Shown here: piece after piece, positions 10,132-18,063 of the stretch | How positions within the stretch are numbered: position 1 is the stretch's first letter | How the letters are laid out: every line of letters begins with the position of its first letter | NCBI GenBank assembly: GCA_000721275.1 | Contig: JOFO01000029.1 | Location: 1-64,000 of the forward strand | DNA length: 64,000 nucleotides | Reading direction: 5' to 3' | Origin: Microtetraspora glauca | GTDB lineage: Bacteria; Actinomycetota; Actinomycetes; Streptomycetales; Streptomycetaceae | The notes under the pieces: generated by a model | Database searches by the model: none | What the model was told of the DNA's origin: nothing | Seen by the model: the letters and a program-made list of their open reading frames with translations, nothing else | Position numbers and translations under genes: made by a program

Positions 10132-10175
10132 AGCGTAAGTTCGCCTCGAACACAGCGTCAACAGTTTGTTGAAAT
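10132..10175 (-). promoter_or_regulatory. katA promoter with 17-bp class operator
   Basis: Read leftward, -35 TTGACG (10161-10156), 18-bp spacer, -10 TACGCT (10137-10132). The palindrome TCAACAGTTTGTTGA (10158-10172, plus strand) overlaps the -35. Eighteen of nineteen bases of its surroundings match the box before allB. No OxyR or Fur-type site was recognised. Confidence 0.7.
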
Positions 10176-10282
10176 TGAAGTGTGGTGTTCCGGTCGGCGG
10201 CGGCGCCTTGGGCGCGACAGGACAGGTGTCAGCACCGCCGCCGACCGGAAATCTGGGGCCCCGGGAGCTCCGGGGCGGCCGG

Positions 10283-11173
10283 TCAGACCTGCGCGCCGGA
10301 GAGGCGCTCGACGGCGCGGAGCAGGGCCGAGTGGTCCAGGCCGCCGTCACCCTGCGCGCGCAGCGAGGCGACGAGCTGGGCGACCACGGCGCCGACCGGG
10401 AGGGCCGCGCCGACGTTGCGGGCGGCGTCGGTCACGATGCCCATGTCCTTGTGGTGCAGGTCGATCCGGAAGCCGGGCTTGAAGTCCCGGTTCAGGAAGT
10501 TGTCCTTCTTGCGGGTCAGCACGGTCGAGCCGGCCAGACCACCGTTGAGGACGTCGAGGGCGGCCTGGAGGTCCACGCCGGACTTCTCCAGGAAGACCAC
10601 GGCCTCGGCGCACGCCTGGATGTTCACGGCGACGATGAGCTGGTTGGCCGCCTTGACCGTCTGGCCGGAGCCGTGCGGGCCGCAGAGGACGATGGTCTTG
10701 CCGAGGGCCTCCAGGATCGGGCGGGCCTCGTCGAAGTCGGCCTGCTCGCCGCCGACCATGATGGAGAGCACGGCCTCGATGGCGCCGGCCTCGCCGCCGG
10801 AGACGGGGGCGTCGATGACGCGGATGCCCTTCTCCTTGGCGTTCTTGGCCAGGTCGATGGAGGTCTGCGGGGTGATCGACGACATGTCGATGATCAGCGC
10901 GCCCTGCTTCGCGTTCTCCAGGATGCCCTCGGGGCCGTAGGAGATCGCCTCGACCTGCGGGGAGGCGGGCACCATCGTGATGACCACGTCGGCGTCCTTG
11001 ACGGCCTCGGCGATCGAGCCGGCCGCGGTGCCGCCGGCGGCGGCCAGGCGGTCCAGCTTGTCCTGCTCCAGGGTGAAGCCGGTGACCGAGTAGCCGGCCT
11101 TGATCAGGTTCTCGGACATGGGGGAACCCATGATGCCGAGGCCGATCCACGCGATCTTGGGGAGGTTGCTCAT
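10283..11173 (-). CDS. glxR: 2-hydroxy-3-oxopropionate (tartronate semialdehyde) reductase
   Basis: A 296-residue beta-hydroxyacid dehydrogenase that reduces tartronate semialdehyde, the Gcl product, to D-glycerate with NAD(P)H. The dinucleotide loop GLGIMG is at residues 11-16, the substrate loop [11 protein letters not shown] at 121-131, and the catalytic Lys174 in [12 protein letters not shown]. The start ATG 11173 lies 44 bp after the hyi stop, so hyi and glxR form an operon. The gene ends about 190 bp before the katA start on the same strand, but katA has its own promoter. Confidence 0.95.
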   Translation of the reverse strand: MSNLPKIAWIGLGIMGSPMSENLIKAGYSVTGFTLEQDKLDRLAAAGGTAAGSIAEAVKDADVVITMVPASPQVEAISYGPEGILENAKQGALIIDMSSITPQTSIDLAKNAKEKGIRVIDAPVSGGEAGAIEAVLSIMVGGEQADFDEARPILEALGKTIVLCGPHGSGQTVKAANQLIVAVNIQACAEAVVFLEKSGVDLQAALDVLNGGLAGSTVLTRKKDNFLNRDFKPGFRIDLHHKDMGIVTDAARNVGAALPVGAVVAQLVASLRAQGDGGLDHSALLRAVERLSGAQV

Positions 11174-11217
11174 GAGGGTGCCTCTCAAAACAAGGTGGTA
11201 CGGGGAGGGGGCCTGCG

Positions 11218-12051
11218 TCAGCGGGCCGGGCGGGCCTCGGCGGCGAGCCATTCGAAGGACGCGGCGGCGTCGGCGGCCTTGTACTCCAGGCCGACGAAGC
11301 CGTCGTAACCGGCCTTCCTCAACTCGTCGAGCAGCTGCTCCAGCGGCAGTTCGCCGGTGCCCGGGGCGCCGCGGCCCGGCATGTCCGCGATCTGGACGTG
11401 GCCGGTCTTGTCGGCGTACCGCGCGATGACCTCGCTGACGTCCTCGCCGTTCATGGCCAGGTGGTAGATGTCGAGGAGGAACTTGGCGTTGCCGAGCCCG
11501 GTGGCCTCGTTCACCTTGTCGACGATCTCGATCGCGGAGGGGGCGCTCACCAGCGGGTAGAGCGGCGACTCCGGCTTGTTGAGGGTCTCGATCAGCAGGA
11601 TCGCGCCGACGCGGTCGGCGGCGCGGGCCGCCAGGACCAGGTTCTCCAGGGCGAGGGCGTCCTGGGCCGCCGGGTCGACGCCCTCCACGCGGTTGCCGTA
11701 GAGCGCGTTGAGCGCCTTGCAGCCGACCGAGGCGGCGAAGTCCGCGGCGATGTCGATGTTGGCCTTGAAGCGGTCGGACTCCTCGCCCGGGACCGAGACC
11801 GCGCCGCGGTCCGGGCCGGGGAGCTGTCCGGCGTAGAAGTTCAGGCCCACGAGCTGGGTGCCGGCGTCCTCGAGGGCCTTCTTGAGGGTGTCGAGCTCGC
11901 TCTGCTCGGGGGTGGCGGTGTCGATCCAGGGCCACCACAGCTCGACCGCGGTGAAGCCGGCCGCGGCGGCGGCCGCGGGGCGCTCCAGGAGCGGGAGTTC
12001 CGTGAAGAGGATCGACAGGTTCACATCGAAGCGCTGGTCCGAGTATCCCAT
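11218..12051 (-). CDS. hyi: Hydroxypyruvate isomerase (TIM-barrel)
   Basis: The 277-residue protein has the AP-endonuclease-2/xylose-isomerase TIM barrel. It interconverts hydroxypyruvate and tartronate semialdehyde. Metal-binding and catalytic residues expected for the family are seen: Glu155 in LLIETLNKPES, Asp194 in LLDIYHLAMNGED, and Glu256 in FVGLEYKA. The N-terminal sequence RFDVNLSILFTELPLLERP is typical of Hyi. It is first gene of the hyi-glxR unit, and the paired 15-bp operators lie just upstream, linking it to gcl and allB control. Confidence 0.94.
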   Translation of the reverse strand: MGYSDQRFDVNLSILFTELPLLERPAAAAAAGFTAVELWWPWIDTATPEQSELDTLKKALEDAGTQLVGLNFYAGQLPGPDRGAVSVPGEESDRFKANIDIAADFAASVGCKALNALYGNRVEGVDPAAQDALALENLVLAARAADRVGAILLIETLNKPESPLYPLVSAPSAIEIVDKVNEATGLGNAKFLLDIYHLAMNGEDVSEVIARYADKTGHVQIADMPGRGAPGTGELPLEQLLDELRKAGYDGFVGLEYKAADAAASFEWLAAEARPAR

Positions 12052-12066
12052 GAGGGGCGGCGCTCC

Positions 12067-12131
12067 TTCCGTATTGCGGAAGTCGTTTTCTGTCTGACGG
12101 AAGGTTGCCGGGCGAGCGCTCCACTTGTCAA
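12067..12131 (-). promoter_or_regulatory. hyi-glxR promoter with two 15-bp operator boxes
   Basis: Read leftward, -35 TTGACA (12131-12126), 18-bp spacer, -10 CAACCT (12107-12102). Boxes TTCTGTCTGACGGAA (12088-12102) and TTCCGTATTGCGGAA (12067-12081) have centres 21 bp apart, the same geometry as at gcl. The inner box lies 16 bp before the hyi start codon. Confidence 0.75.
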
Positions 12132-12188
12132 GAGGTCCCCGCAGGTCCGGGGCTCCCCAGTGGCGCGAACGGCCCGTAGCGTGGGGGC

Positions 12189-12452
12189 ATGGTGCGTTTG
12201 AGAGTGGAGTTCACGACCGAGCCGTTCGACCTCGACGAGGCGCCGGCGCACGCGGTCGTGGCGCGTGAGGTCATCCAGTCGGCGGAACTGGACGCCGTCG
12301 ACGTCGGCCCCTTCGGCAACACCGCGGAAGGCGGCGCCGAGGCCGTGCTCACCGCCGTCGACGAGCTGCTGCGCAAGGCGCTCGCCGCCGGTGCCACCCG
12401 GGTCTCGCTCCAGGTCAACGTGATCGGTGAGGGCGGGGAGGACGCGAAGTGA
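12189..12452 (+). CDS. Thiamine-binding (DUF77/MTH1187-like) small protein
   Basis: An 87-residue protein with VRVEFTTEPFDLDEAPAHA and DAVDVGPFGNTAEGGAEAVL, the signature of the MTH1187/YkoF-like thiamine-binding family with a ferredoxin-like fold. Some members bind thiamine or hydroxymethylpyrimidine; here that is family inference. It overlaps the next gene by four bases (ATGA type), so the two are translationally coupled. A link to ThDP-dependent Gcl is tempting but unproven. It is divergent from hyi. Confidence 0.8.
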   Translation: MVRLRVEFTTEPFDLDEAPAHAVVAREVIQSAELDAVDVGPFGNTAEGGAEAVLTAVDELLRKALAAGATRVSLQVNVIGEGGEDAK

Positions 12453-12817
12453 CCGAGCATCCCTTGACGGCGGCGGTGAAGCCGCTGGTCGACGCGATGG
12501 GCGCGGAAGTGCTGGAGCCGGCCCAGGCGGCGGCCGACGACGTCGTGCTGTCCTGGGAGGGCGAGGACGTCCTCGCCGTACGGCTGCCGCAGCTGTCCGA
12601 CTCCCTGGACCACATCCTCGCGGCGATGGAGCGGCGGCACGGGATGCCGCTGGCGGAACTCGACCGCAAGGCCAAGCAGGAGGTCGTCCGGGTGCTGGAG
12701 GCCCGCGGCGCGTTCGCGGTGCGGCACGGAGTGGAGACGGTGGCCGGGGCACTCGGTGTCAGCCGCTTCACCGTCTACAACTACCTGAACAGGGAAAACG
12801 CCTCCAAGAACGCCTAG
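12449..12817 (+). CDS. HTH-domain protein (YheO C-terminal-like)
   Basis: A 122-residue protein whose C-terminus VETVAGALGVSRFTVYNYLN (about 98-117) is a helix-turn-helix like that at the end of YheO/DauR regulators. The N-terminal half has no recognisable ligand domain. It overlaps the thiamine-binding-like gene and is followed by a strong terminator just before uraD, so this pair is separate from the uricase operon. A regulatory role is inferred from the HTH and from its place beside uraD. Confidence 0.78.
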   Translation: MTEHPLTAAVKPLVDAMGAEVLEPAQAAADDVVLSWEGEDVLAVRLPQLSDSLDHILAAMERRHGMPLAELDRKAKQEVVRVLEARGAFAVRHGVETVAGALGVSRFTVYNYLNRENASKNA

Positions 12818-12836
12818 TTGATCAAGATTTGCCACG

Positions 12837-12866
12837 AGCCGTCGTCCGCATGTCGGGACGACGGCT
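12837..12866 (+). terminator. Intrinsic terminator before uraD
   Basis: AGCCGTCGTCC (12837-12847) pairs perfectly with 12856-12866 around an 8-nt loop and is followed by TTTGTGT. It lies 20 bp after the HTH-gene stop codon. Confidence 0.8.
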
Positions 12867-12882
12867 TTTGTGTCACCGAGTT

Positions 12883-12924
12883 TTCAACAAAGTGTTGACG
12901 TGGTGTTGCCGAGGGCGTTAGCTA
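12883..12924 (+). promoter_or_regulatory. uraD promoter with 17-bp class operator
   Basis: TTCAACAAAGTGTTGAC (12883-12899) matches the TTCAAC-N5-GTTGAA box with one mismatch. Its right arm forms the -35 TTGACG (12895-12900); a -10 TTAGCT or TAGCTA follows 17-18 bp later. The arrangement copies that of katA. Confidence 0.65.
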
Positions 12925-12972
12925 TCCGCAGCCCGTCCGACGCACAGCGAAAAACAGCCACGGAGGCTTCCC

Positions 12973-13488
12973 GTGACTTCAGGTACGACACCGGGCCTCA
13001 CCCGGTTCAACACCTCCGCGGAGAGCGAGGCCCGTGCCGCGCTCCACGAGGTGTGCACCAGCTCGGCGTGGGGGAGCAGGGTCCTCGCCCAGCGCCCGTA
13101 CGCCACCGCCGAAGCCCTCTTCCTCGCGAGCGACGCCGCCACGGCCGAGCTCACCGCCGAGGACCTGGCCGAGGCGATGGCGGGCCACCCGCCGATCGGT
13201 CGCCCGAAGGAAGGGGACGCCACGTCCACCCGCGAGCAGAGCGGGATGGCCGGCTCCTCCGCCGAGCTCAAGGCCGAGATGCTCGAACTGAACCTGGCCT
13301 ACCAGGAGAAGTTCGGCCACGTCTTCCTCATCTGCGCCACCGGCAGGACCGGCGAGCAGATGCGCGACGCGGTCAAGGAGCGGATCGGCAACGCGCCCGA
13401 GCAGGAGCGCGAGATCGTCCGCACCGAACTGGGCAAGATCAACCGCATCCGGCTCACCCGACTCGTAGAGGAAGAGAGCGCCGCATGA
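12973..13488 (+). CDS. uraD: OHCU decarboxylase
   Basis: The GTG at 12973 follows GGAGG by six bases. The 171-residue protein decarboxylates 2-oxo-4-hydroxy-4-carboxy-5-ureidoimidazoline to S-allantoin. Family residues are visible: His72 in GHPPIGRP, the Glu/Ser segment REQSGMAGSSAELK, and NLAYQEKFGHVFLICATGR (107-125). It is first in the uraD-uraH-uricase operon, with an ATGA overlap into uraH. Expression is probably controlled by the operator at 12883-12899. Confidence 0.95.
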   Translation: MTSGTTPGLTRFNTSAESEARAALHEVCTSSAWGSRVLAQRPYATAEALFLASDAATAELTAEDLAEAMAGHPPIGRPKEGDATSTREQSGMAGSSAELKAEMLELNLAYQEKFGHVFLICATGRTGEQMRDAVKERIGNAPEQEREIVRTELGKINRIRLTRLVEEESAA

Positions 13489-13892
13489 GCACCGACACCA
13501 CGGCCTCGGTGTCCACCCACATCCTGGACACCAGCATCGGACGCCCCGCGGAGGGCGTGGCGATCACCCTCGCCGCCCGCGCCGGCTCCGACGCCGCCTG
13601 GGTGACGCTCGGCGGCTCGGCCACCGACGCCGACGGACGGTGCAAGGACCTGCCGGCCCTGCCGGTCGGCACCACCCACGTACGCCTCGACTTCGAGACC
13701 GAGGCGTACTTCCTGAGCAAGCAGAACCAGCAAGCCGAGGCGCAGCAGGACGCCCCCGCGAATCGGGACAGCGGTCCGGCCGGTGCTTTCTTCCCGGAGG
13801 TGGCGATCACGTTCGCCGTCAAGCCGGGCGAGCACTACCACGTACCGCTGCTGCTCAACCCGTTCGGCTACTCCGTTTACCGAGGGAGCTAG
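13485..13892 (+). CDS. uraH: 5-hydroxyisourate hydrolase (transthyretin-like)
   Basis: A 135-residue protein that opens 5-hydroxyisourate to OHCU. The N-terminal signature STHILDTSIGRPAEGV (10-25, His12) and the C-terminal tetrapeptide YRGS, both hallmarks of HIU hydrolase versus transthyretin, are present. Relative to enterobacterial proteins there is an insertion rich in Gln/Ala/Asp after EAYFLSKQN, between two strands, which I believe is usual in actinomycetes. The ATG at 13485 overlaps the uraD stop codon and uricase follows after 5 bp. Confidence 0.94.
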   Translation: MSTDTTASVSTHILDTSIGRPAEGVAITLAARAGSDAAWVTLGGSATDADGRCKDLPALPVGTTHVRLDFETEAYFLSKQNQQAEAQQDAPANRDSGPAGAFFPEVAITFAVKPGEHYHVPLLLNPFGYSVYRGS

Positions 13893-13897
13893 CAGAC

Positions 13898-14821
13898 ATG
13901 CCCACGATTCTCGGCCAGAACCAGTACGGCAAAGCAGAGAACCGCGTCGTCAAGATCACGCGGGACGGCGCCACCCACCACATCAAGGACCTGAACGTCT
14001 CCGTCGCCCTCTCCGGCGACCTCAGCGACGTCCACCTCACCGGCTCCAACGCCAACTGCCTCCCCACCGACACGACGAAGAACACCGTCTTCGCGTTCGC
14101 CAAGGAGTACGGCATCGAGTCCGCCGAGCAGTTCGGCATCCACCTCGCCCGCCACTTCGTGACGAGCCAGGAGCCCATCAAGCGGGCCCGGATCCGGATC
14201 GAGGAGTACGCCTGGGAGCGCATCGCCTCCTCCGACGCCAACTCCAAGTTCATCGGCGCCGACGAGGTCAACCACTCCTTCGCCCGCAAGGGCCAGGAGA
14301 CCCGGGTCACCCAGGTCACCTACGACGGCGAGAAGTGGGAGGTCATCTCCGGCCTCAAGGACCTCGTCGTCATGAACTCCACCAACTCGGAGTTCTGGGG
14401 CTACATCAAGGACCAGTACACCACCCTCCAGGAGGCGTACGACCGCATCCTGGCCACCCAGGTGTCCGGCCGCTGGCGGTTCAACTGGACCGACGACGAC
14501 CAGCGGATGCCCAACTGGGAGCGGTCCTACGAGCAGACGAAGAAGCACATGCTGGAGGCGTTCGCGGAGACGTACTCGTACTCCCTCCAGCAGACGCTGT
14601 ACCAGATGGCCACGCGGATCATCAACCACCGCGCGGAGATCGACGAGGTGCGCTTCTCGCTCCCGAACAAGCACCACTTCCTGGTCGACCTCGAGCCCTT
14701 CGGGCTGAAGAACGACAACGAGGTCTACTACGCCGCGGACCGCATGTACGGCCTCATCGAGGCCACGGTCCTGCGTGACGGCGCCGAGGCGCTCATCCCG
14801 GTCGACATGACCAACCTCTGA
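13898..14821 (+). CDS. pucL: Urate oxidase (uricase, cofactor-free)
   Basis: The 307-residue protein oxidises urate to 5-hydroxyisourate and releases hydrogen peroxide. Two T-fold repeats are visible. Catalytic residues align with characterised uricases: Lys12 in NQYGKAENR, Thr57-Asp58 in PTDTTKNTVFA, and His around 259 in FSLPNKHHF. It lies 5 bp after uraH, in the same operon. The C-terminus lacks the SKL peroxisome signal, as expected in bacteria. The peroxide it makes explains co-regulation of katA. Confidence 0.96.
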   Translation: MPTILGQNQYGKAENRVVKITRDGATHHIKDLNVSVALSGDLSDVHLTGSNANCLPTDTTKNTVFAFAKEYGIESAEQFGIHLARHFVTSQEPIKRARIRIEEYAWERIASSDANSKFIGADEVNHSFARKGQETRVTQVTYDGEKWEVISGLKDLVVMNSTNSEFWGYIKDQYTTLQEAYDRILATQVSGRWRFNWTDDDQRMPNWERSYEQTKKHMLEAFAETYSYSLQQTLYQMATRIINHRAEIDEVRFSLPNKHHFLVDLEPFGLKNDNEVYYAADRMYGLIEATVLRDGAEALIPVDMTNL

Positions 14822-14913
14822 GCGGCACCACATCTCTGAGCGGCACTGAGTGAACCGGTCCCCGCCCGCCCGCAGTCGGGCGGGGACCGGCACCAGACCG
14901 GAGGGAACCCAGC

Positions 14914-16332
14914 ATGGCACTGCCCGCACCGGGGCCGGCGTCCACCGAAGGCCCGTGTCCCACCCCGTCGTCCCCCTCGGCCCCGCCCCAGGCCGCCTGC
15001 CACCCGGTGGACGAGAAGCTCCCCGCCTCGCGGCTCGTCCCCGCGGCACTCCAGCACATCGCCGCCATGTACGCCGGCGTCGTCACCCCTCCGCTCATCA
15101 TCGGCCAGGCCGTCGGCCTGGACGCCGCCGGGATGACCCGGCTCATCGCCGCCAGCCTGCTCATCGCGGGCCTCGCGACCATCCTCCAGACCCTCGGCGT
15201 CCGGAACTTCGCCGGCAACCGGCTCCCGTTCGTCAACGCCGCCTCCTCCGCCGGCATCGCGCCCATGCTGGCCATCGCCGAGACGAGCGCCCCCGGACAC
15301 CAGCTCCCCGCCATCTACGGCGCGGTCATGGTCGCCGGCGTCTTCTGCCTCGCCGTCGGCCCCTTCTTCGGCCGGCTGCTCCGCTTCTTCCCGCCGCTCG
15401 TCACCGGCGTCGTCATCACCCTGATCGGCGTCACCCTGATGCCGGTGCCCGTCAGCTGGGCCCAGGGCGGCGACAAGACCGCCGCCGACTTCGGCGCCAT
15501 GAAGTACCTCGCGCTCGCCGGCTTCACCCTGGTCGTCGTCCTGCTGTTCCAGCGCTTCGGCCGCGGCTTCCTCAAGCAGATCGCCCTGCTCCTCGGCCTG
15601 TTCATCGGCACCCTCGCCGCGATCCCGTTCGGGATGGCCGACTTCACCGCCCTGCGCGAGGCGCCGGTCGCCGCGCTGCCCACGCCCTTCGCCTTCGGCG
15701 CCCCCGAGTTCCAGCCCGCCGCGATCCTCTCCCTGTGCATCGTGATGCTGGTCCTCATGACCGAGTCCAGCGCCGGCATGCTCGCCCTCGGCGAGATCTG
15801 CGACCGTCCCAGCGACGGGAAGACCATCACCCGCGGCCTGCGCACCGACGGCATCGCGACCCTGCTCGGCCCCGTCTTCGGCGGCTTCCCGACCTCCGCC
15901 TTCGCGCAGAACGTCGGCGTCGTCTCGCTCACCCGGGTCCGGTCCCGCTACGTGGTCGCCGTCGCCGGCGGCGCCCTCCTGGTGCTCGGCGCCTTCCCGG
16001 TCCTCGGCGCGGTCGTCTCCCTGGTCCCGATGCCCGTCCTCGGCGGCGCCGGCATCGTCCTCTTCGGCTCCATCGCGGTCAGCGGCATCCGGACCCTCTC
16101 CGAGGCCGGACTCGACGACAGCTCCAACATCATCCTGGTGGCGGTCGCGCTCGGCGCGGGCATCATCCCGCTCGCCGCCCCCACCTTCTACGCCGGATTC
16201 CCCGCCTGGGCGCAGACCGTGCTCGGCTCCGGCATCAGCGCCGGCGCGCTCGTCGCCGTCCTGCTGAACCTGTTCTTCCATCATCTCGGCACCCGGAGCC
16301 GTCAGACGGCCCCGGCACTCAAATCCTCCTAG
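14914..16332 (+). CDS. NCS2 purine (urate/xanthine) permease 1
   Basis: A 472-residue membrane protein with twelve to fourteen hydrophobic segments and the NCS2 markers LQHIAAMYAGVVTPPLI, GVRNFAGNRLPFVN and FAQNVGVVSLTRVRSR. Members carry xanthine, urate or uracil with protons. It follows uricase by 92 bp and precedes an aminohydrolase, so urate or xanthine is the likely substrate; the exact choice cannot be read from sequence. A Pro-rich N-terminal extension of about 35 residues precedes the first helix. The second permease at 18064 is a clear paralogue. Confidence 0.92.
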   Translation: MALPAPGPASTEGPCPTPSSPSAPPQAACHPVDEKLPASRLVPAALQHIAAMYAGVVTPPLIIGQAVGLDAAGMTRLIAASLLIAGLATILQTLGVRNFAGNRLPFVNAASSAGIAPMLAIAETSAPGHQLPAIYGAVMVAGVFCLAVGPFFGRLLRFFPPLVTGVVITLIGVTLMPVPVSWAQGGDKTAADFGAMKYLALAGFTLVVVLLFQRFGRGFLKQIALLLGLFIGTLAAIPFGMADFTALREAPVAALPTPFAFGAPEFQPAAILSLCIVMLVLMTESSAGMLALGEICDRPSDGKTITRGLRTDGIATLLGPVFGGFPTSAFAQNVGVVSLTRVRSRYVVAVAGGALLVLGAFPVLGAVVSLVPMPVLGGAGIVLFGSIAVSGIRTLSEAGLDDSSNIILVAVALGAGIIPLAAPTFYAGFPAWAQTVLGSGISAGALVAVLLNLFFHHLGTRSRQTAPALKSS

Positions 16333-16380
16333 GGTCCTGCCGTGCCCAACCCACCCATGAGGAATGAAGGAAGCACCGCC

Positions 16381-17769
16381 ATGGCAGCACCTTCGGCAGA
16401 CCGGCGCATCGTCATCGAGAACGCGGCGATCGCCACCGTCGACGCGCACGACACCGAGTACGCCTCCGGCTACCTCGTCGTCGCCGGCAACAGGATCGAG
16501 TCGCTCGGCGCCGGCAAGGCCCCCGAGAACCTGGAGAACGTGGTCCGGCGGATCGACGCCACCGGCCACCTGGTCACCCCGGGCCTGGTCAACACCCACC
16601 ACCACTTCTACCAGTGGATCACCCGGGGCCTGGCCACCGACCACAACCTCTTCAACTGGCTGGTCGCGCTGTACCCGACGTGGGCGCGGATCGACGAGCA
16701 GATGGTGCGGGTCGCCGCCCAGGGCTCGCTCGCCATGATGGCCCGCGGCGGCGTCACCACCGCCATGGACCACCACTACGTCTTCCCGAAGGGCTCCGGC
16801 GACCTCTCCGGCGCCATCATCGGCGCCGCCTCCGAGATGGGCGTCCGCTTCACCCTGGCCCGCGGCTCCATGGACCGCAGCGAGAAGGACGGCGGCCTGC
16901 CGCCGGACTTCGCCGTCGAGACCACCGAGGGCGCGCTCGCCGCGACCGAGGAGACCGTCAAGAAGCACCACGACGCCTCCTTCGACTCGATGACGCAGGT
17001 CGCCGTCGCCCCCTGCTCGCCCTTCTCCATCTCCACCGAGCTGCTGCGCGAGGGCGCCGCCCTCGGCCGCCGCCTCGGGGTGCGCATGCACACCCACGGC
17101 TCGGAGACCGTGGAGGAGGAGAAGTTCTGCCACGAGCTCTTCGGCATGGGCCCGACCGACTACTTCGAGTCGACCGGCTTCCTCGGCGAGGACGTGTGGA
17201 TGGCGCACTGCGTCCACATGAACGACTCCGACATCGCCGCCTTCGCCCGCACGAAGACCGGTGTCGCCCACTGCCCGTCGTCCAACGCGCGCCTCGCCGC
17301 CGGCATCGCCCGCGTCCCCGACATGCTGAAGGCGGGCGTCCCCGTCGGCCTCGGCGTCGACGGCACCGCCTCCAACGAGTCCGGCGAGCTCCACACCGAA
17401 CTCCGCAACGCCCTGCTGATCAACCGCCTCGGCGCCCACCGCGAGGCCGCGCTCAACGCCCGCCAGGCCCTCCGCCTCGGCACCTACGGCGGCGCGCAGG
17501 TCCTCGGCCGGGCCGACAGCATCGGCTCCCTGGAGGCCGGCAAGCTCGCCGACTTCGTCCTCTGGAAGATCGACGGCCTCGGCCACTCGTCGATCGCCGA
17601 CCCGGTCACCGCCATCGTCTTCGGCGCGGCGGCCCCGGTCACCGCGTCCTTCGTCAACGGCGAGCAGATCGTCGAGAACAACCGGCTGCTCACCGTCGAC
17701 GAGGACACCATCGCGCGCGACGCGCGCACGGAGGCGCAGCGCCTGGCCCGCATCGCGGCCCAGGGCTGA
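16381..17769 (+). CDS. 8-oxoguanine deaminase (amidohydrolase)
   Basis: The ATG at 16381, behind GAAGGAAG, gives 462 residues; an upstream in-frame GTG at 16342 lacks a site. It belongs to the cytosine-deaminase-like amidohydrolases: metal ligands in NTHHHFYQW (H73, H75), MHTHGSE, WMAHCVHMN and the Asp of GVDGTASNES. The sequence pattern matches 8-oxoguanine deaminases, which turn 8-oxoguanine into urate, feeding the uricase operon just upstream. Guanine deaminase activity is the main alternative. It lies 48 bp after the permease and is followed by three hairpins. Confidence 0.88.
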   Translation: MAAPSADRRIVIENAAIATVDAHDTEYASGYLVVAGNRIESLGAGKAPENLENVVRRIDATGHLVTPGLVNTHHHFYQWITRGLATDHNLFNWLVALYPTWARIDEQMVRVAAQGSLAMMARGGVTTAMDHHYVFPKGSGDLSGAIIGAASEMGVRFTLARGSMDRSEKDGGLPPDFAVETTEGALAATEETVKKHHDASFDSMTQVAVAPCSPFSISTELLREGAALGRRLGVRMHTHGSETVEEEKFCHELFGMGPTDYFESTGFLGEDVWMAHCVHMNDSDIAAFARTKTGVAHCPSSNARLAAGIARVPDMLKAGVPVGLGVDGTASNESGELHTELRNALLINRLGAHREAALNARQALRLGTYGGAQVLGRADSIGSLEAGKLADFVLWKIDGLGHSSIADPVTAIVFGAAAPVTASFVNGEQIVENNRLLTVDEDTIARDARTEAQRLARIAAQG

Positions 17770-17784
17770 CCCTCCCCCCGGAGT

Positions 17785-17812
17785 CCGGTCGAGGGGGACG
17801 GCCCTCGACCGG
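17785..17812 (+). terminator. Terminator after 8-oxoguanine deaminase
   Basis: CCGGTCGAGGG (17785-17795) and CCCTCGACCGG (17802-17812), 11-bp stem, 6-nt loop. It is the first of three consecutive hairpins. Confidence 0.7.
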
Positions 17813-17815
17813 TCG

Positions 17816-17883
17816 CCGCGGACCCGAGCCGGGTCCGCGGCAGCCGGACCGGGAGGCGCCGTACGCACCCGTCGTACGGCGCC
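17816..17883. repeat. Two further tandem hairpins between deaminase and permease 2
   Basis: CCGCGGACCC (17816-17825)/GGGTCCGCGG (17831-17840) with a 5-nt loop, then GGCGCCGTACG (17855-17865)/CGTACGGCGCC (17873-17883) with a 7-nt loop. Both are perfect. The rest of the gap to 18063 is Pro/Arg-codon-like C-rich DNA with no recognised gene. Confidence 0.6.
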
Positions 17884-18063
17884 CCCCGGCACGGTGCCCC
17901 CCGCCCGCACCCCCACCGGGCGTCCCGTCCCCGCGCCGTACCCCCTCCGCCGGCGCGCCGCACCACCCCGCACCGAGCCGCACCTCCTGCACTTCGCACC
18001 GCATCGCACCACCTCCCTGACACCCGCGTCACCGCCGACGTGTACCCGACCGGAGGAACCGCC

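Noticed and set aside
10093..10350. Longer N-terminus for catalase
   Set aside because: The frame is open but crosses the promoter and operator; the catalase family starts at [10 protein letters not shown], position 10092.
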